This document shows, in pieces, positions 14,665 through 23,320 of a DNA stretch of 31,739 nt. A program made the position numbers and the translations under genes. The notes below the pieces were generated by a model that searched no databases, was not told where the DNA came from, and worked only from the letters and a program-made list of their open reading frames with translations. Source of the DNA: DAOTXK01 sp034430555 (GTDB lineage: Bacteria > Chloroflexota > Anaerolineae > Aggregatilineales > Ch27); contig DAOUEM010000586.1 in the NCBI GenBank assembly GCA_034430555.1, forward strand, positions 1-31,739. The letters run 5' to 3'. Positions within the stretch are counted from its first letter, which is position 1, and every line of letters begins with the position of its first letter.

Positions 14665-17600
14665 ATGAGACGCACGGCAGCGACCCGATTGCTGATCGCT
14701 GTGGCCTGCCTGCTGTTTATCACCGGCCTGATCCCGACGCTGATCCCGGCGGCGGCAGCGCAGGGCGACAGCCCCGCCGACGCGTTCCCGCGCGTGCTGC
14801 TGCTCAACTCCTACCACACCGGATTCGCCTGGTCCGACGAGGAAATGCGCGGCGTGTTGGCGGCCCTGCCCGATGAGGTCGAGGTCGTCGTCGAATACAT
14901 GGACAGCAAGCGCCACTTCGACGAAACCTACCGGGCCTTGTATGACGACATCTTCCACCAGAAATACGATAACAGCTCCTTCGACTGCATCATCACGCTG
15001 GATAACAACGCCTTCGACTTCATGCTCGCCCACCGGCAGGAGATGTTCCCCGGCACGCCGATCGTCTTCGGCGGCCTGAACAACTTCGACGCGGCCAGCC
15101 TGGAGGGTACCACCGACATCACCGGCGTGATCGAGACGATCGACGTGGCCGGCACGGTGGCGATTGCCCTGGCCTTGCAGCCGGACACGCGGCAAATCCT
15201 GGTGATCTCGGACCACAGCACCAGCGGCCTGGTCAACCGGGCCAGCCTGGAGGCCCTGGCCGCCCAGGGCGAAATCGGGGCAGAGCTGGTCTTTCTGGAC
15301 GAGGGCGAGGGCCTGACCATCGACGAACTGGTGGCGCTGGTGCGAGAAGCGCCGCCGCAGAGTATCGTGTATTTTGCCGACTTCTTCCAGGACCGGGAAG
15401 GGGTCTTCATCCGGCACGAGGACCTGCTGCCCATGCTGTCGGCGGCTTCGCCGGTGCCGATTTACGTGCACAACGAGACTTACTTCTATGGGACGATTGG
15501 CGGCCGGGTCGTCAGCGGCTACCATCACGGCCTGGCCATCGGCGAGCGCGTGTTGCGCATCCTGGCGGGGGAAGCAGCCGGGTCGATCCCGATCGAGCCG
15601 GGCCCGACCACGCCCATGTTTGATGCCGAGCAACTGGCCCGCTGGGGCATTCCCCTGTCCGGCCTGCCGGCAGACAGCCTCGTGCTCAACGCGCCGTCCT
15701 CGATCAACGAACAGCCGGCCGGGCTGATCGCCGGGCTGGCGGTCTTCGTGATCGGGCTGAGCGCCCTGGTCCTATACCTGCTGGCCAATATCGACCGCCG
15801 CCGCCGGGTTGAACAGACCCTGCGCCAGAGCGAAGCGCGCTACCGCCAGCTGGTCGAACTGGCGCCCGTCCCGATCCTGGTCCACGCCGACGAACGCGTG
15901 GTCTTCGTCAATCCGGCCGCGCTGCATACCCTGGGCGGTGTTTCGCCCGAAGATTTAGTCGGGCGGTCGATCTGGGATATCGTCCATCCTGACGACCGGG
16001 CCGCGATCCAGCCGCGGGTGAAAGCCACCTACCAATCCCGGAACAGCCAGCCAGGCCGGCTGGAAGTCCGCTTCATCCGCCACGATGGCCGGACGATCAC
16101 CGTGGAAACTGTCGCCGCCAGCACCGAGTTTTGGGGGCGGCCCGCCGCCCTGGTCATGTTTGTCGATGTGACCGAACGACAGCAGGCCACCCTGGCGCAG
16201 CAGCAGCACGCCGAGCACCTGCAAATCCTGCTGGACGTGGACCGGGCCATCCTGGCCATGCAGTCCTCGGAAGAAACCGTGCAGGTCACCCTGCGCCGCA
16301 TTCGCGATGTCGTGCCCTGCCTGGGCGCCGGCATCGTGCGGATCGACGTGGAGGCAGGAGAAGCCGTGCTCGCCGCCATGGATATCACCGGAGATACCGG
16401 GCTGGCCATCGGCACCCGCTTCCCGGTACAAACGTTTGTCCCGGAGATGTTCGAACTGCTGGATCAAGGCGACTACTACCTGATCGAGGACCTGTTCGTC
16501 TTTAGGGATTTGCTGCCGATCACAGAGGCCCTGGGCACAAAGGATATCCGCACCGCCTTGATCCTGCCCCTGATCTTCCAGCAGGAACTGCTCGGCTTGC
16601 TGGCGCTGGGGGCTGCCGATGCCTCGGCTTTCAACCAGGAGCAGATTCAGATCGCGCGCGAGGTGGCCGACAAGCTCGCCATCGCCACCCAACAGGCGCG
16701 CCTGCTGGAGGCCGAACAGGAACAACGCATCCTGGCAGAAGCGCTGCGCGATACGGCTGCCGCCTTGAACAGCACACTGGGCCTGGACCGGGTGCTGAGC
16801 GGCATCCTGGATTACCTCGGCCGGGTGGTGCCGCACAGCGCGGCAACCATCATGCTGAACGAAGCAGGCACGGCCCGCATCGTCGGGCGGCGCGGTTACG
16901 CCGAGCGCGGGCTGGAAAAAGCCCTGCTCTCCATGCGTTACCCGATAGCCGAAACGCCCAACCTGCAAACCATGTTCACCAACAAAACCATCCTGATCCT
17001 CCAGAACGTGCAGGACTACCCCGGCTGGGTGGTTTCGGCCTCCTCGCGCTGGATACGCGCCTACCTGGGTTCACCCATCATCCTGGAAGAGGAAGTGTTG
17101 GGCTTCCTCAACCTGGACAGTGAAATCCCGGGGTTTTTCACACCGGATCACGCCGAGCGGCTGCAAATCTTCGCCAGCCAGGCGGCCGTAGCCATCCGCA
17201 ATGCCCAGCTTTACGAGGCCGAACAAAAGCGCCGTCACGTCGCCGAGACCCTGCGTCGCGCCACGGCCGTGCTTAACACCACGCTGGAGCTAGACCGGGT
17301 GCTGGACCTGATCCTCTACCAGCTGCGCGACGTGATCGCCTTCGACACCGCCTCTATTCTCCGCCTGGAACGCGATGGGCAGCTGGTCATCCTGGCCAAC
17401 TACGGCTTTCCTGAGCCGGAAAAAGTGAACGGCCTGCGTTTTCCGGTCGTGCCCAAGTTCCCTAACATGCGAGTCGTCAGGGAGAAAACGCCGCTGGCCC
17501 TGGACGATGTTAAGGTCTCGTATCCCCACTTCCACGAGGAGGCGACCACCTGGGAATCGGGCAACATTCGCTCCTGGCTGGGCGTGCCGCTGCTCATCAA

Positions 17601-19041
17601 GGAAGCGCTTATCGGCATGATCACGCTCGACCGCGCCTCGGTCGCCCCTTATACGGAAGAAGACATCGAGCTAGCCACGGCCTTCGCCAACCAGGCGGCC
17701 ATCGCCATCGAAAACGCCTCGCTGCACCAGTCCACGCGCGAGCGGGCCACCCGCCTGGAACTGGTGGCGCGCGTCGGGCGGCGGACCACTGCCATCCTGG
17801 ACCTGGACGAACTGCTGCGGGAGGCGGTTCACCTGATCAGCGATGCCTTTGGTTACTTTTTTACCAACATCCTGCTGGTGGAAGGCAGCGACCTGGTGCT
17901 GCGCGCGGCCACGCTGCCCGACCTGCAGGACCAGCTAGGAAAAGTTCGGCTGCGGGTGGGCGAGGAAGGCATTACCGGCTGGGTGGCGGCCAGCGGCCAG
18001 CCTGTGATCGTGCCGGACGTGCGCCTGGACCCTCGCTATATGGCGAACTCCCCGACCGAAGCGGCCACCCGCTCGGAATTGGCCGTGCCCATCCGGCAGC
18101 GGGATGACATCCTAGGCGTGCTGAACGTGGAAAGCGACCAGGTCAACGACTTCAGCGAAGCCGACGTCTCGATGATACAGACCATCGCCGACCAGCTGGC
18201 GGTGGCCATCAATAACGCCCAGTTGTATACCCAGGTGCAGCGTCATGCTGCCGAACTGGAAGAGCGGGTGAACGAGCGCACCGCCGAACTGCACGCGGCC
18301 AATCAGCGGCTGCAGGGCCTCAGCCAGATCAAGGACGAGTTTGTCTCCAATGTGTCACACGAACTGCGCACGCCGATCTCTAACCTGAAGCTCTACCACA
18401 AGCTGCTGGACCTCAAACCGGAGCGCTCCGAGACTTACCTGATCACGCTGCAGCGTGAAACCAGGCGCCTGGAGGACCTGATCGAGGGGCTGTTGATGCT
18501 CTCCCGGCTGGACCAGGAACGGGTGCAACTCACGCTGGCCCCGGTGGACCTCAACGCCCTGGCCCAGGCCTACGTCACCGATCGCGCCCCGCTGGCCGAC
18601 AGCCGGGAACTGAAGCTGTCCTTCCAGCCAACGCCGGACCTGCCGCCCGCCCGAGCCGACGAAAAACTGATCGGCCAGGTGCTCAGCGTCCTGCTGACCA
18701 ACGCCTTCAACTATACGCCGGGCGGGGGCGCGGTGATCGTCAGCACATTGGTCGCGGACGCCGCCGCGGACGGCACACCAAAGCAGGTGGGGTTGAGCGT
18801 GGTGGACAACGGCCTCGGCATCCCGCAGGAGGAGCACTCGCGCATGTTCGAGCGGTTCTTCCGGGGCAAGGCCGGCCGGGATTCGAACATCTCCGGCACG
18901 GGGCTGGGGCTGGCCATCGCCCGGGAAATCGTGGACCGGCACGGCGGCCGCATCGAAGTGGAAAGCAGTGGGGTTCCCGGCAGCGGCGCGGCCTTCACCG
19001 TCTGGCTGCCGGCCATTTCCCCGGAGAAGAGGGCCGCGTAA
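14665..19041 (+). CDS. Sensor histidine kinase with ABC-type substrate-binding sensor, PAS and four GAF domains
   Basis: A 1458-residue membrane kinase. A signal or anchor segment lies at the N-terminus (LLIAVACLLFITGLIPTLIP). An extracytoplasmic ABC-substrate-binding-like domain follows (about 30-350; FPRVLLLNSYHTGFAWSDEE, FDCIITLDNNAFDFM, VSGYHHGLAIGERVLRIL), then a transmembrane helix near 360-385. Inside the cell come a PAS domain (about 390-510), four GAF domains (about 515-680, 690-855, 858-1022, 1026-1192), a coiled coil, HisKA with phospho-acceptor His1232 in SHELRTP, and a HATPase (LTNAFNYTPGGG, DNGLGIP, GTGLGLAIA). ATG 14665 is preceded by GGGAG; the longer frame start at 14605 adds non-signal sequence. 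No response regulator is nearby, so it is an orphan kinase. The ligand is unknown. Confidence 0.92.
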   Translation: MRRTAATRLLIAVACLLFITGLIPTLIPAAAAQGDSPADAFPRVLLLNSYHTGFAWSDEEMRGVLAALPDEVEVVVEYMDSKRHFDETYRALYDDIFHQKYDNSSFDCIITLDNNAFDFMLAHRQEMFPGTPIVFGGLNNFDAASLEGTTDITGVIETIDVAGTVAIALALQPDTRQILVISDHSTSGLVNRASLEALAAQGEIGAELVFLDEGEGLTIDELVALVREAPPQSIVYFADFFQDREGVFIRHEDLLPMLSAASPVPIYVHNETYFYGTIGGRVVSGYHHGLAIGERVLRILAGEAAGSIPIEPGPTTPMFDAEQLARWGIPLSGLPADSLVLNAPSSINEQPAGLIAGLAVFVIGLSALVLYLLANIDRRRRVEQTLRQSEARYRQLVELAPVPILVHADERVVFVNPAALHTLGGVSPEDLVGRSIWDIVHPDDRAAIQPRVKATYQSRNSQPGRLEVRFIRHDGRTITVETVAASTEFWGRPAALVMFVDVTERQQATLAQQQHAEHLQILLDVDRAILAMQSSEETVQVTLRRIRDVVPCLGAGIVRIDVEAGEAVLAAMDITGDTGLAIGTRFPVQTFVPEMFELLDQGDYYLIEDLFVFRDLLPITEALGTKDIRTALILPLIFQQELLGLLALGAADASAFNQEQIQIAREVADKLAIATQQARLLEAEQEQRILAEALRDTAAALNSTLGLDRVLSGILDYLGRVVPHSAATIMLNEAGTARIVGRRGYAERGLEKALLSMRYPIAETPNLQTMFTNKTILILQNVQDYPGWVVSASSRWIRAYLGSPIILEEEVLGFLNLDSEIPGFFTPDHAERLQIFASQAAVAIRNAQLYEAEQKRRHVAETLRRATAVLNTTLELDRVLDLILYQLRDVIAFDTASILRLERDGQLVILANYGFPEPEKVNGLRFPVVPKFPNMRVVREKTPLALDDVKVSYPHFHEEATTWESGNIRSWLGVPLLIKEALIGMITLDRASVAPYTEEDIELATAFANQAAIAIENASLHQSTRERATRLELVARVGRRTTAILDLDELLREAVHLISDAFGYFFTNILLVEGSDLVLRAATLPDLQDQLGKVRLRVGEEGITGWVAASGQPVIVPDVRLDPRYMANSPTEAATRSELAVPIRQRDDILGVLNVESDQVNDFSEADVSMIQTIADQLAVAINNAQLYTQVQRHAAELEERVNERTAELHAANQRLQGLSQIKDEFVSNVSHELRTPISNLKLYHKLLDLKPERSETYLITLQRETRRLEDLIEGLLMLSRLDQERVQLTLAPVDLNALAQAYVTDRAPLADSRELKLSFQPTPDLPPARADEKLIGQVLSVLLTNAFNYTPGGGAVIVSTLVADAAADGTPKQVGLSVVDNGLGIPQEEHSRMFERFFRGKAGRDSNISGTGLGLAIAREIVDRHGGRIEVESSGVPGSGAAFTVWLPAISPEKRAA

Positions 19042-19048
19042 GGCCCGG

Positions 19049-19975
19049 CTACCCGTCCACGGGGTGCGCGTCCGTCCACTGGCGGACCTTCTGGTTGATC
19101 AGGTCCTCGCGCTCGCCAAAAGACAGGTGCCCCGCGCCCGGCACGACATACAGCTCGGCATTGGGCAGGTGCGCGGCCAGCCACTCCGCCTGGGCCAGCG
19201 GCACGGTGCCATCCCGCGCACCGTGAATGATCAAGGTGGGCATGGCCGGCGGATGGGCGGCCACCGCCGGTCGCAGATCGGCGGCTTGGAGCACCCGCGC
19301 CGTCCCGACAATGGCGCCGTCGCCGGTGGCGCGGTACTCGGTGTAACCCTCGCGCAGCGTGGAATCACAGCGGGGATTGCCATAAAAATGCGCCGTATCG
19401 TGGATGAAGGCCCGCAGCGACTGGCGAAACACCCGGAACGAGCGCCGGCCCGGCCCCAGCGTCGCGCCGACCACGCACCGGCCCAGCGCCGGCCAGCGGC
19501 TGGCCGCCAACCACAGCCGGACCAGGCCGCGCAGATCGTGCCAGACGACAGCATTCACCAGGATCAGGCGTGAGACCAGCGCCGGGGCTTGCAGCGCCAC
19601 GCCCAGCGCGATCAGGCCGCCGGTGGAATGGCCGATCAGGGTGGCCGGACGGCCGTCAATATGCTGGCGGACGGTCGCCTCGCCCAGGTCAAAAAAGTGC
19701 TGGGGCGTCCACCGTTCGTATACTGCGGCGGGGCGGCGGCGAACCTGGCCATGCCCCGGCAGGCCAGCCAGGATGACGGTCGCCTCCCCCCAGAAGAGAT
19801 CCCAGTACCAGAAACGATTACCACTGCTGAGTCCATGCCAGGCGATCACCCGGTGGGCGGCGCTGTTGCTGCGCTGGAGGCACGCGATTTCCTCGGTGCC
19901 CAGCGGAGTCTCGAATGCCGTCGTGTAGGCGCGGGCCGCCGCGTCTTGGTCCTGCCCAACAAGGCCGTGTTCCAT
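19049..19975 (-). CDS. Alpha/beta-hydrolase-fold protein
   Basis: A 308-residue soluble hydrolase with a full catalytic triad: Ser117 in GHSTGG, Asp255 in HGARDGTVP, and His283 in GAGHLSF. An oxyanion-type HGLSSG lies near the N-terminus. The segment after strand 6 (about 150-215) is a helical cap. The substrate cannot be told; ester, lactone or haloalkane would all fit. ATG 19975 is preferred because GGGAG lies eight bases upstream; a GTG ten codons earlier is possible. The gene converges on the big sensor kinase with only seven bases between stops and no visible terminator. Confidence 0.88.
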   Translation of the reverse strand: MEHGLVGQDQDAAARAYTTAFETPLGTEEIACLQRSNSAAHRVIAWHGLSSGNRFWYWDLFWGEATVILAGLPGHGQVRRRPAAVYERWTPQHFFDLGEATVRQHIDGRPATLIGHSTGGLIALGVALQAPALVSRLILVNAVVWHDLRGLVRLWLAASRWPALGRCVVGATLGPGRRSFRVFRQSLRAFIHDTAHFYGNPRCDSTLREGYTEYRATGDGAIVGTARVLQAADLRPAVAAHPPAMPTLIIHGARDGTVPLAQAEWLAAHLPNAELYVVPGAGHLSFGEREDLINQKVRQWTDAHPVDG

Positions 19976-20009
19976 TAAACCAACTCCCAACTCTATACAC
20001 GCCACCTGT

Positions 20010-20037
20010 AGTATAAAGCGATAATCGACTATTTAAA
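20010..20037 (-). promoter_or_regulatory. Candidate promoter for the alpha/beta hydrolase gene
   Basis: Minus-strand TTTAAA (plus 20032-20037) and TATACT (plus 20010-20015) are spaced by 16 bases, about 35 bases before ATG 19975. The -10 is good and the -35 is partial. Confidence 0.4.
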
Positions 20038-20108
20038 CCCTGAAGTAGCAATTTTTATGAGAAATTTATCTCTGCTTGCGGAGAGAGCCGGGCAGCCGGG
20101 CGCGGCGA

Positions 20109-22412
20109 TCAGGACTCCGGTGCGGACGGTGCCAGCGGCAGGTAAATGCGGAAGGTGGAACCCTGCCCCAGCTTGCTGTTCACCTCGATGCGGCCCTGGT
20201 GCCGGATGATGATCTTGTCGGCAATGGCCAGCCCCAGGCCAGCCCCACCGGCGTGGGCGCTGCGTGATCTGTCCACCCGGTAAAAACGGTCGAAGATGCG
20301 GGGCAGGTCCTCCGGGCCGATGCCGACGCCCGTATCCCGCACCTCGACCACCGCCTGCTCCGCCCGGCGGTAAGCGTGCACGCGAATGTTGCCGGACTCG
20401 GGGGTATATTGCAGGGCATTGGCGATGACGTGGTGCAGCGCCCGCTCCAGGTGATCGAGGTCGGCCATCACGGGCGGCAGGGGCGGGCCATCGGTCATCG
20501 TCAGCGACTGGTTCTTTCGTCTGGCCTGCGGTGCCAGGTCCGCCACCAGCTGTTGCAGCAGCGCCCGGAGATCGAAGGGGGCCAATTCCAGTGCCGTATC
20601 CTGGTCCAGCCGGGACAGGTTGAGCATGCTTTCCAGCAGCCCTTCCAGGTGGGCGATCTGGCCATCCAGGATGGCGAGGTAATGCTGCTGCTTGGGATCG
20701 TCGGCCAGGCGCTGCAGCAGGTAGAGGCTGAACTTGGCCGTGGTCAACGGCGTCCGCAGGTCGTGAGAGGCATCGCCGATGAACGATTGCAGCACCCGCA
20801 CCCGCTGCCGCTCGACTTCCAAGGCCAGGCGCTGCCCTTCGGCCTCTTTGCGCGCGGTGATGTCACGGGCCACGGTCTGCACCGCCGGCTGCTGGAGATA
20901 AGTGAGCGGCACGGAGGCGACCTCGGCCTCGACCAGGCTGCCGTCCAGCCGCCGGATTTGCTGCTCGACGAAGGTCGTCCTGGCCGCACCGGCGGGCGCT
21001 CCGTCCAGGGGGGTAAAGCCACCCGGCGCAAAGGCCGTCACTGCGCGGCCCAGCAGCGCCTGCTCGTTAGCGGCCCCCAGCAAATGGACCCCCGCCGGAT
21101 TCACAAAAACAATCCGCCCCTCACTGTGGACGAAGATGGCATCCGGCGACAGCTCCGTCAGCTGGCGATAACGCTCCTCGCTCTCGCGCAGCACTTCCTC
21201 GGCCACCTGGCGCACGGTCACATCGATCGCCACGCCGATCACGCCCTGGATTTCGCCGTCATCGCTCAGGAGCGGCGCCATCCGCGCCTCCAGCCAGGTG
21301 CCGTCCAGGTCGAACAGCGTGACGATCGTCTGGCCGGCCAGGGCCCGGCGGATGCCCACCGCAAACCCCGGCTCGGCCGCCAGCATGTCATCGGCCGAGC
21401 GGCCAACCATCCCCTGCAGGACCAGGTAACGAATGGGGGTCTGGCTTTCCACCAGGGTGATGATGCCCTGCCGATCGGTGGTAAACAGGACGACGGGCAG
21501 ATTCGCCAGGAGCATGCGCTGGCGTGCCTCGGTGGCGCGCAGCGCTTCCTCCGCCTGCCGGCGTGCCGAGATCTCCAGCGTCACTTCCACCCCGCCGATA
21601 ATGGCGCCTGCCGCATCACGGGCCGGGTAGCCGCGGATATACCACACCCGGCCGTCGGCTGTGCGCTGCTCGGTGCTGTGCGGCTGCCCCGTGGCGATAG
21701 CCGCCGCCACCGGGCAGTTCTGGCAGACCTCCTGGCCGGCCCCCCAGACCTCATAACAATAGCGGCCCACCAGTTCCTGGCGCGACAGCCCGGTAGATTC
21801 ACAGGCCGCCTGGTTAGCCCACAGAATGCGCATGTCCCTGTCCTGGTACAGGACATGCTCCACCAGGCTGTCCAGGATCGTCTGCTTCTCTTGCTCGGTT
21901 TTACGCAGGGATAGTTCCGACTGCCGGTACGCGTCGATATCAACAGCCGTCGCCAGGGCGGCCGGCTCGCCGTGGTAAGTAATCGGGGTCAGCGTAAGGC
22001 TGATCCAGCGTGTATCGCTATTTTTCGTCCGAACCCTCACGTCAAAAGCAGCGGGCAAATCGGACTGCCCGGCCCTCAAAACCTCCAGCGCGGGCAGCAG
22101 TGGCGCGCGGTCATCCGGGTGGACCCATGAGAACGGCACCATGTCCTGGATTTCCGGGAAGGCGCAGCCGGTCAGCGCCAAAAAAGCGGGGTTGGCATAC
22201 AGAATCTCGAACCGGTCACCAGGCGCGGCCCGGTCACCAGGCGCGGCGAGACGCACGATGGCCATCGCTGCCGGGCTGTGCTGGACCACCCGGCGGAAGA
22301 CCGTTTCCCCCTCCGCCGGAGCCTCCGCCGGAGACGGATATGACCCGCTCAAGCGCCCCTTCAGCCACCCGGACTCTCGAATCCGGCGCCACCAGCGATG
22401 CGACTTGCTCAT
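20109..22412 (-). CDS. Soluble multi-PAS sensor histidine kinase
   Basis: A 767-residue cytoplasmic kinase with no membrane segment. Four PAS modules run from about 35 to 525: FRRVVQHSPAAMAIVRL, ILDSLVEHVLYQDRDMRILWANQAA, MLLANLPVVLFTTDRQGI, and YRQLTELSPDAIFVHSEGRIVFVNPAG. The second has a Cys-rich loop, QEVCQNCPVA, which may bind metal or sense redox state. HisKA follows, with phospho-acceptor His550 in DASHDLRTPL. The catalytic domain has IANALQYTPESG, DTGVGIGPEDLPRIFDRFYR and GAGLGLAIADKI. ATG 22412 has AAGGG eight bases upstream. A perfect 18-bp tandem duplication in the first PAS region doubles the residues AAPGDR. No response regulator lies nearby. Confidence 0.9.
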   Translation of the reverse strand: MSKSHRWWRRIRESGWLKGRLSGSYPSPAEAPAEGETVFRRVVQHSPAAMAIVRLAAPGDRAAPGDRFEILYANPAFLALTGCAFPEIQDMVPFSWVHPDDRAPLLPALEVLRAGQSDLPAAFDVRVRTKNSDTRWISLTLTPITYHGEPAALATAVDIDAYRQSELSLRKTEQEKQTILDSLVEHVLYQDRDMRILWANQAACESTGLSRQELVGRYCYEVWGAGQEVCQNCPVAAAIATGQPHSTEQRTADGRVWYIRGYPARDAAGAIIGGVEVTLEISARRQAEEALRATEARQRMLLANLPVVLFTTDRQGIITLVESQTPIRYLVLQGMVGRSADDMLAAEPGFAVGIRRALAGQTIVTLFDLDGTWLEARMAPLLSDDGEIQGVIGVAIDVTVRQVAEEVLRESEERYRQLTELSPDAIFVHSEGRIVFVNPAGVHLLGAANEQALLGRAVTAFAPGGFTPLDGAPAGAARTTFVEQQIRRLDGSLVEAEVASVPLTYLQQPAVQTVARDITARKEAEGQRLALEVERQRVRVLQSFIGDASHDLRTPLTTAKFSLYLLQRLADDPKQQHYLAILDGQIAHLEGLLESMLNLSRLDQDTALELAPFDLRALLQQLVADLAPQARRKNQSLTMTDGPPLPPVMADLDHLERALHHVIANALQYTPESGNIRVHAYRRAEQAVVEVRDTGVGIGPEDLPRIFDRFYRVDRSRSAHAGGAGLGLAIADKIIIRHQGRIEVNSKLGQGSTFRIYLPLAPSAPES
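22212..22247. repeat. Perfect 18-bp tandem duplication inside the PAS kinase gene
   Basis: CCGGTCACCAGGCGCGGC occurs twice in a row (22212-22229 and 22230-22247), in frame, inserting a second AAPGDR into the first PAS domain. A 12-bp duplication (CCTCCGCCGGAG) lies close by at 22310-22333. Both look like recent slippage events. Confidence 0.85.
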
Positions 22413-22605
22413 GCAAACACCCTTGCCGGGTCGACTCCAGGACGTGTTGGTGCTTCACCGGACCTGCCGGAGAAACCCGCTTTACGTCCCTTTCCCCTCA
22501 CCCATTAAATGACAGCCTTTATATAGAGGTTGTTATTAATTTACCATTGCATCTGATTGGCGGAAACCTGACCTTTGTATTGGAAAGTGATGACGGAAAG
22601 GCCAA

Positions 22606-22827
22606 TCAGTCGAGGTGAGATGGGCGCAAGCCATGCCAGCGCCGGAATCCTTTGCACAGGCCGGCTTGCAGGTCAAAACGGGGGATGAACGCGAAGTCCT
22701 CCTGCAGCCGGGTGGCATCCACCGCGAAGCTGAGGCGGTTGAGCACGTCCTGGCCGGTATGGCGAAGGGCCGTCTCCGGTGCGATACGCGGGAGGGTAGC
22801 CGCGATGGCGTTGATCGAGAGGTTCAT
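22606..22827 (-). pseudogene. 3' remnant of an NAD-dependent epimerase/dehydratase
   Basis: The 73 residues from ATG 22827 resemble only the C-terminal end of an extended short-chain dehydrogenase: INAIAATLPRIAPETALRHTGQDVLNRLSFAVDATRLQEDFAFIPRFDLQAGL. The pattern 'D-TRL-x3-F-F-PRFDLQAGL' matches the last helix and strand region of UDP-sugar epimerases. The Rossmann fold and the YxxxK active site are absent, and upstream sequence in the frame has no family character. It could still be translated as a short peptide. I call it a gene fragment left by deletion. Confidence 0.6.
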
Positions 22828-22954
22828 GGTGACGGCGTTGATCGTCTGGCCGGTGGCGGCCGGATATGAAGTTATCGTAAATAAACGTGCAGCTTTATCG
22901 TGTCCGGGGCTGGGGAGAATCACCTGCGGCCACGCGCGCCGGTCAACCCGCGGC

Positions 22955-23161
22955 TTATGGCGCCAGGTCCAGGGCCAGGACAGGTCGTACCGGGTCATCC
23001 TGGACCACGACAAATCCCGCCGCCCGGAACATAACCTCCGGCCCATTCCACAGGTCCATCGCGTCGAGGTCGGCCCCACGCTTGGGGAAGGCTTCCACCC
23101 GCCGCACATCGCCGCGCCCTCGCAGGTCGGCCAGCACGCCGTCCAGCAGCGCCCGCGCCAT
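22955..23161 (-). pseudogene. 3' remnant of a GNAT N-acetyltransferase gene
   Basis: The 68 residues (MARALLDGVLADLRGRGDVRRVEAFPKRGADLD...LWNGPEVMFRAAGFVVVQDDPVRPVLALDL) are the C-terminal half of a GNAT acetyltransferase. They begin in the acetyl-CoA-binding helix after motif A and end at the natural C-terminus. An in-frame TGA lies two codons before the methionine, and sequence further upstream shows no GNAT character. The N-terminal strands and substrate site are therefore missing. Inactive remnant most likely. Confidence 0.7.
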
Positions 23162-23268
23162 CCCTCAGATGCGGCCAGACGCCCAACCGTTACCGCGCCC
23201 GGTCGCTTTTTTACTCAGACGGCGGGACATGGTAAGCTCTCTGGCATTGGCGCTACGAGGACGACCCG

Positions 23269-23313
23269 ATGGCAACCCTGGAAGACGCGATCCGGCTGGC
23301 GACGGAGGATTGA
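23269..23313 (+). pseudogene. 5' remnant or leader ORF, N-terminus like an HD/RelA-SpoT-type hydrolase
   Basis: ATG 23269 has GAGGA seven bases upstream and encodes MATLEDAIRLATED before a TGA. That start closely resembles HD-domain pyrophosphohydrolases, which commonly open 'MATLEDAI-LA-EAH-GQ'. The frame stops after 14 codons. The next gene starts at 23321, seven bases past the stop. It is either a truncated gene or a leader peptide coupling translation to the downstream hydrolase. Confidence 0.45.
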
Positions 23314-23320
23314 CAGGACG

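Noticed and set aside
22868..22882. Partial match to a loxP arm (ATGAAGTTAT)
   Set aside because: Only one imperfect arm is present, with no inverted partner at the right spacing, so it is chance similarity.
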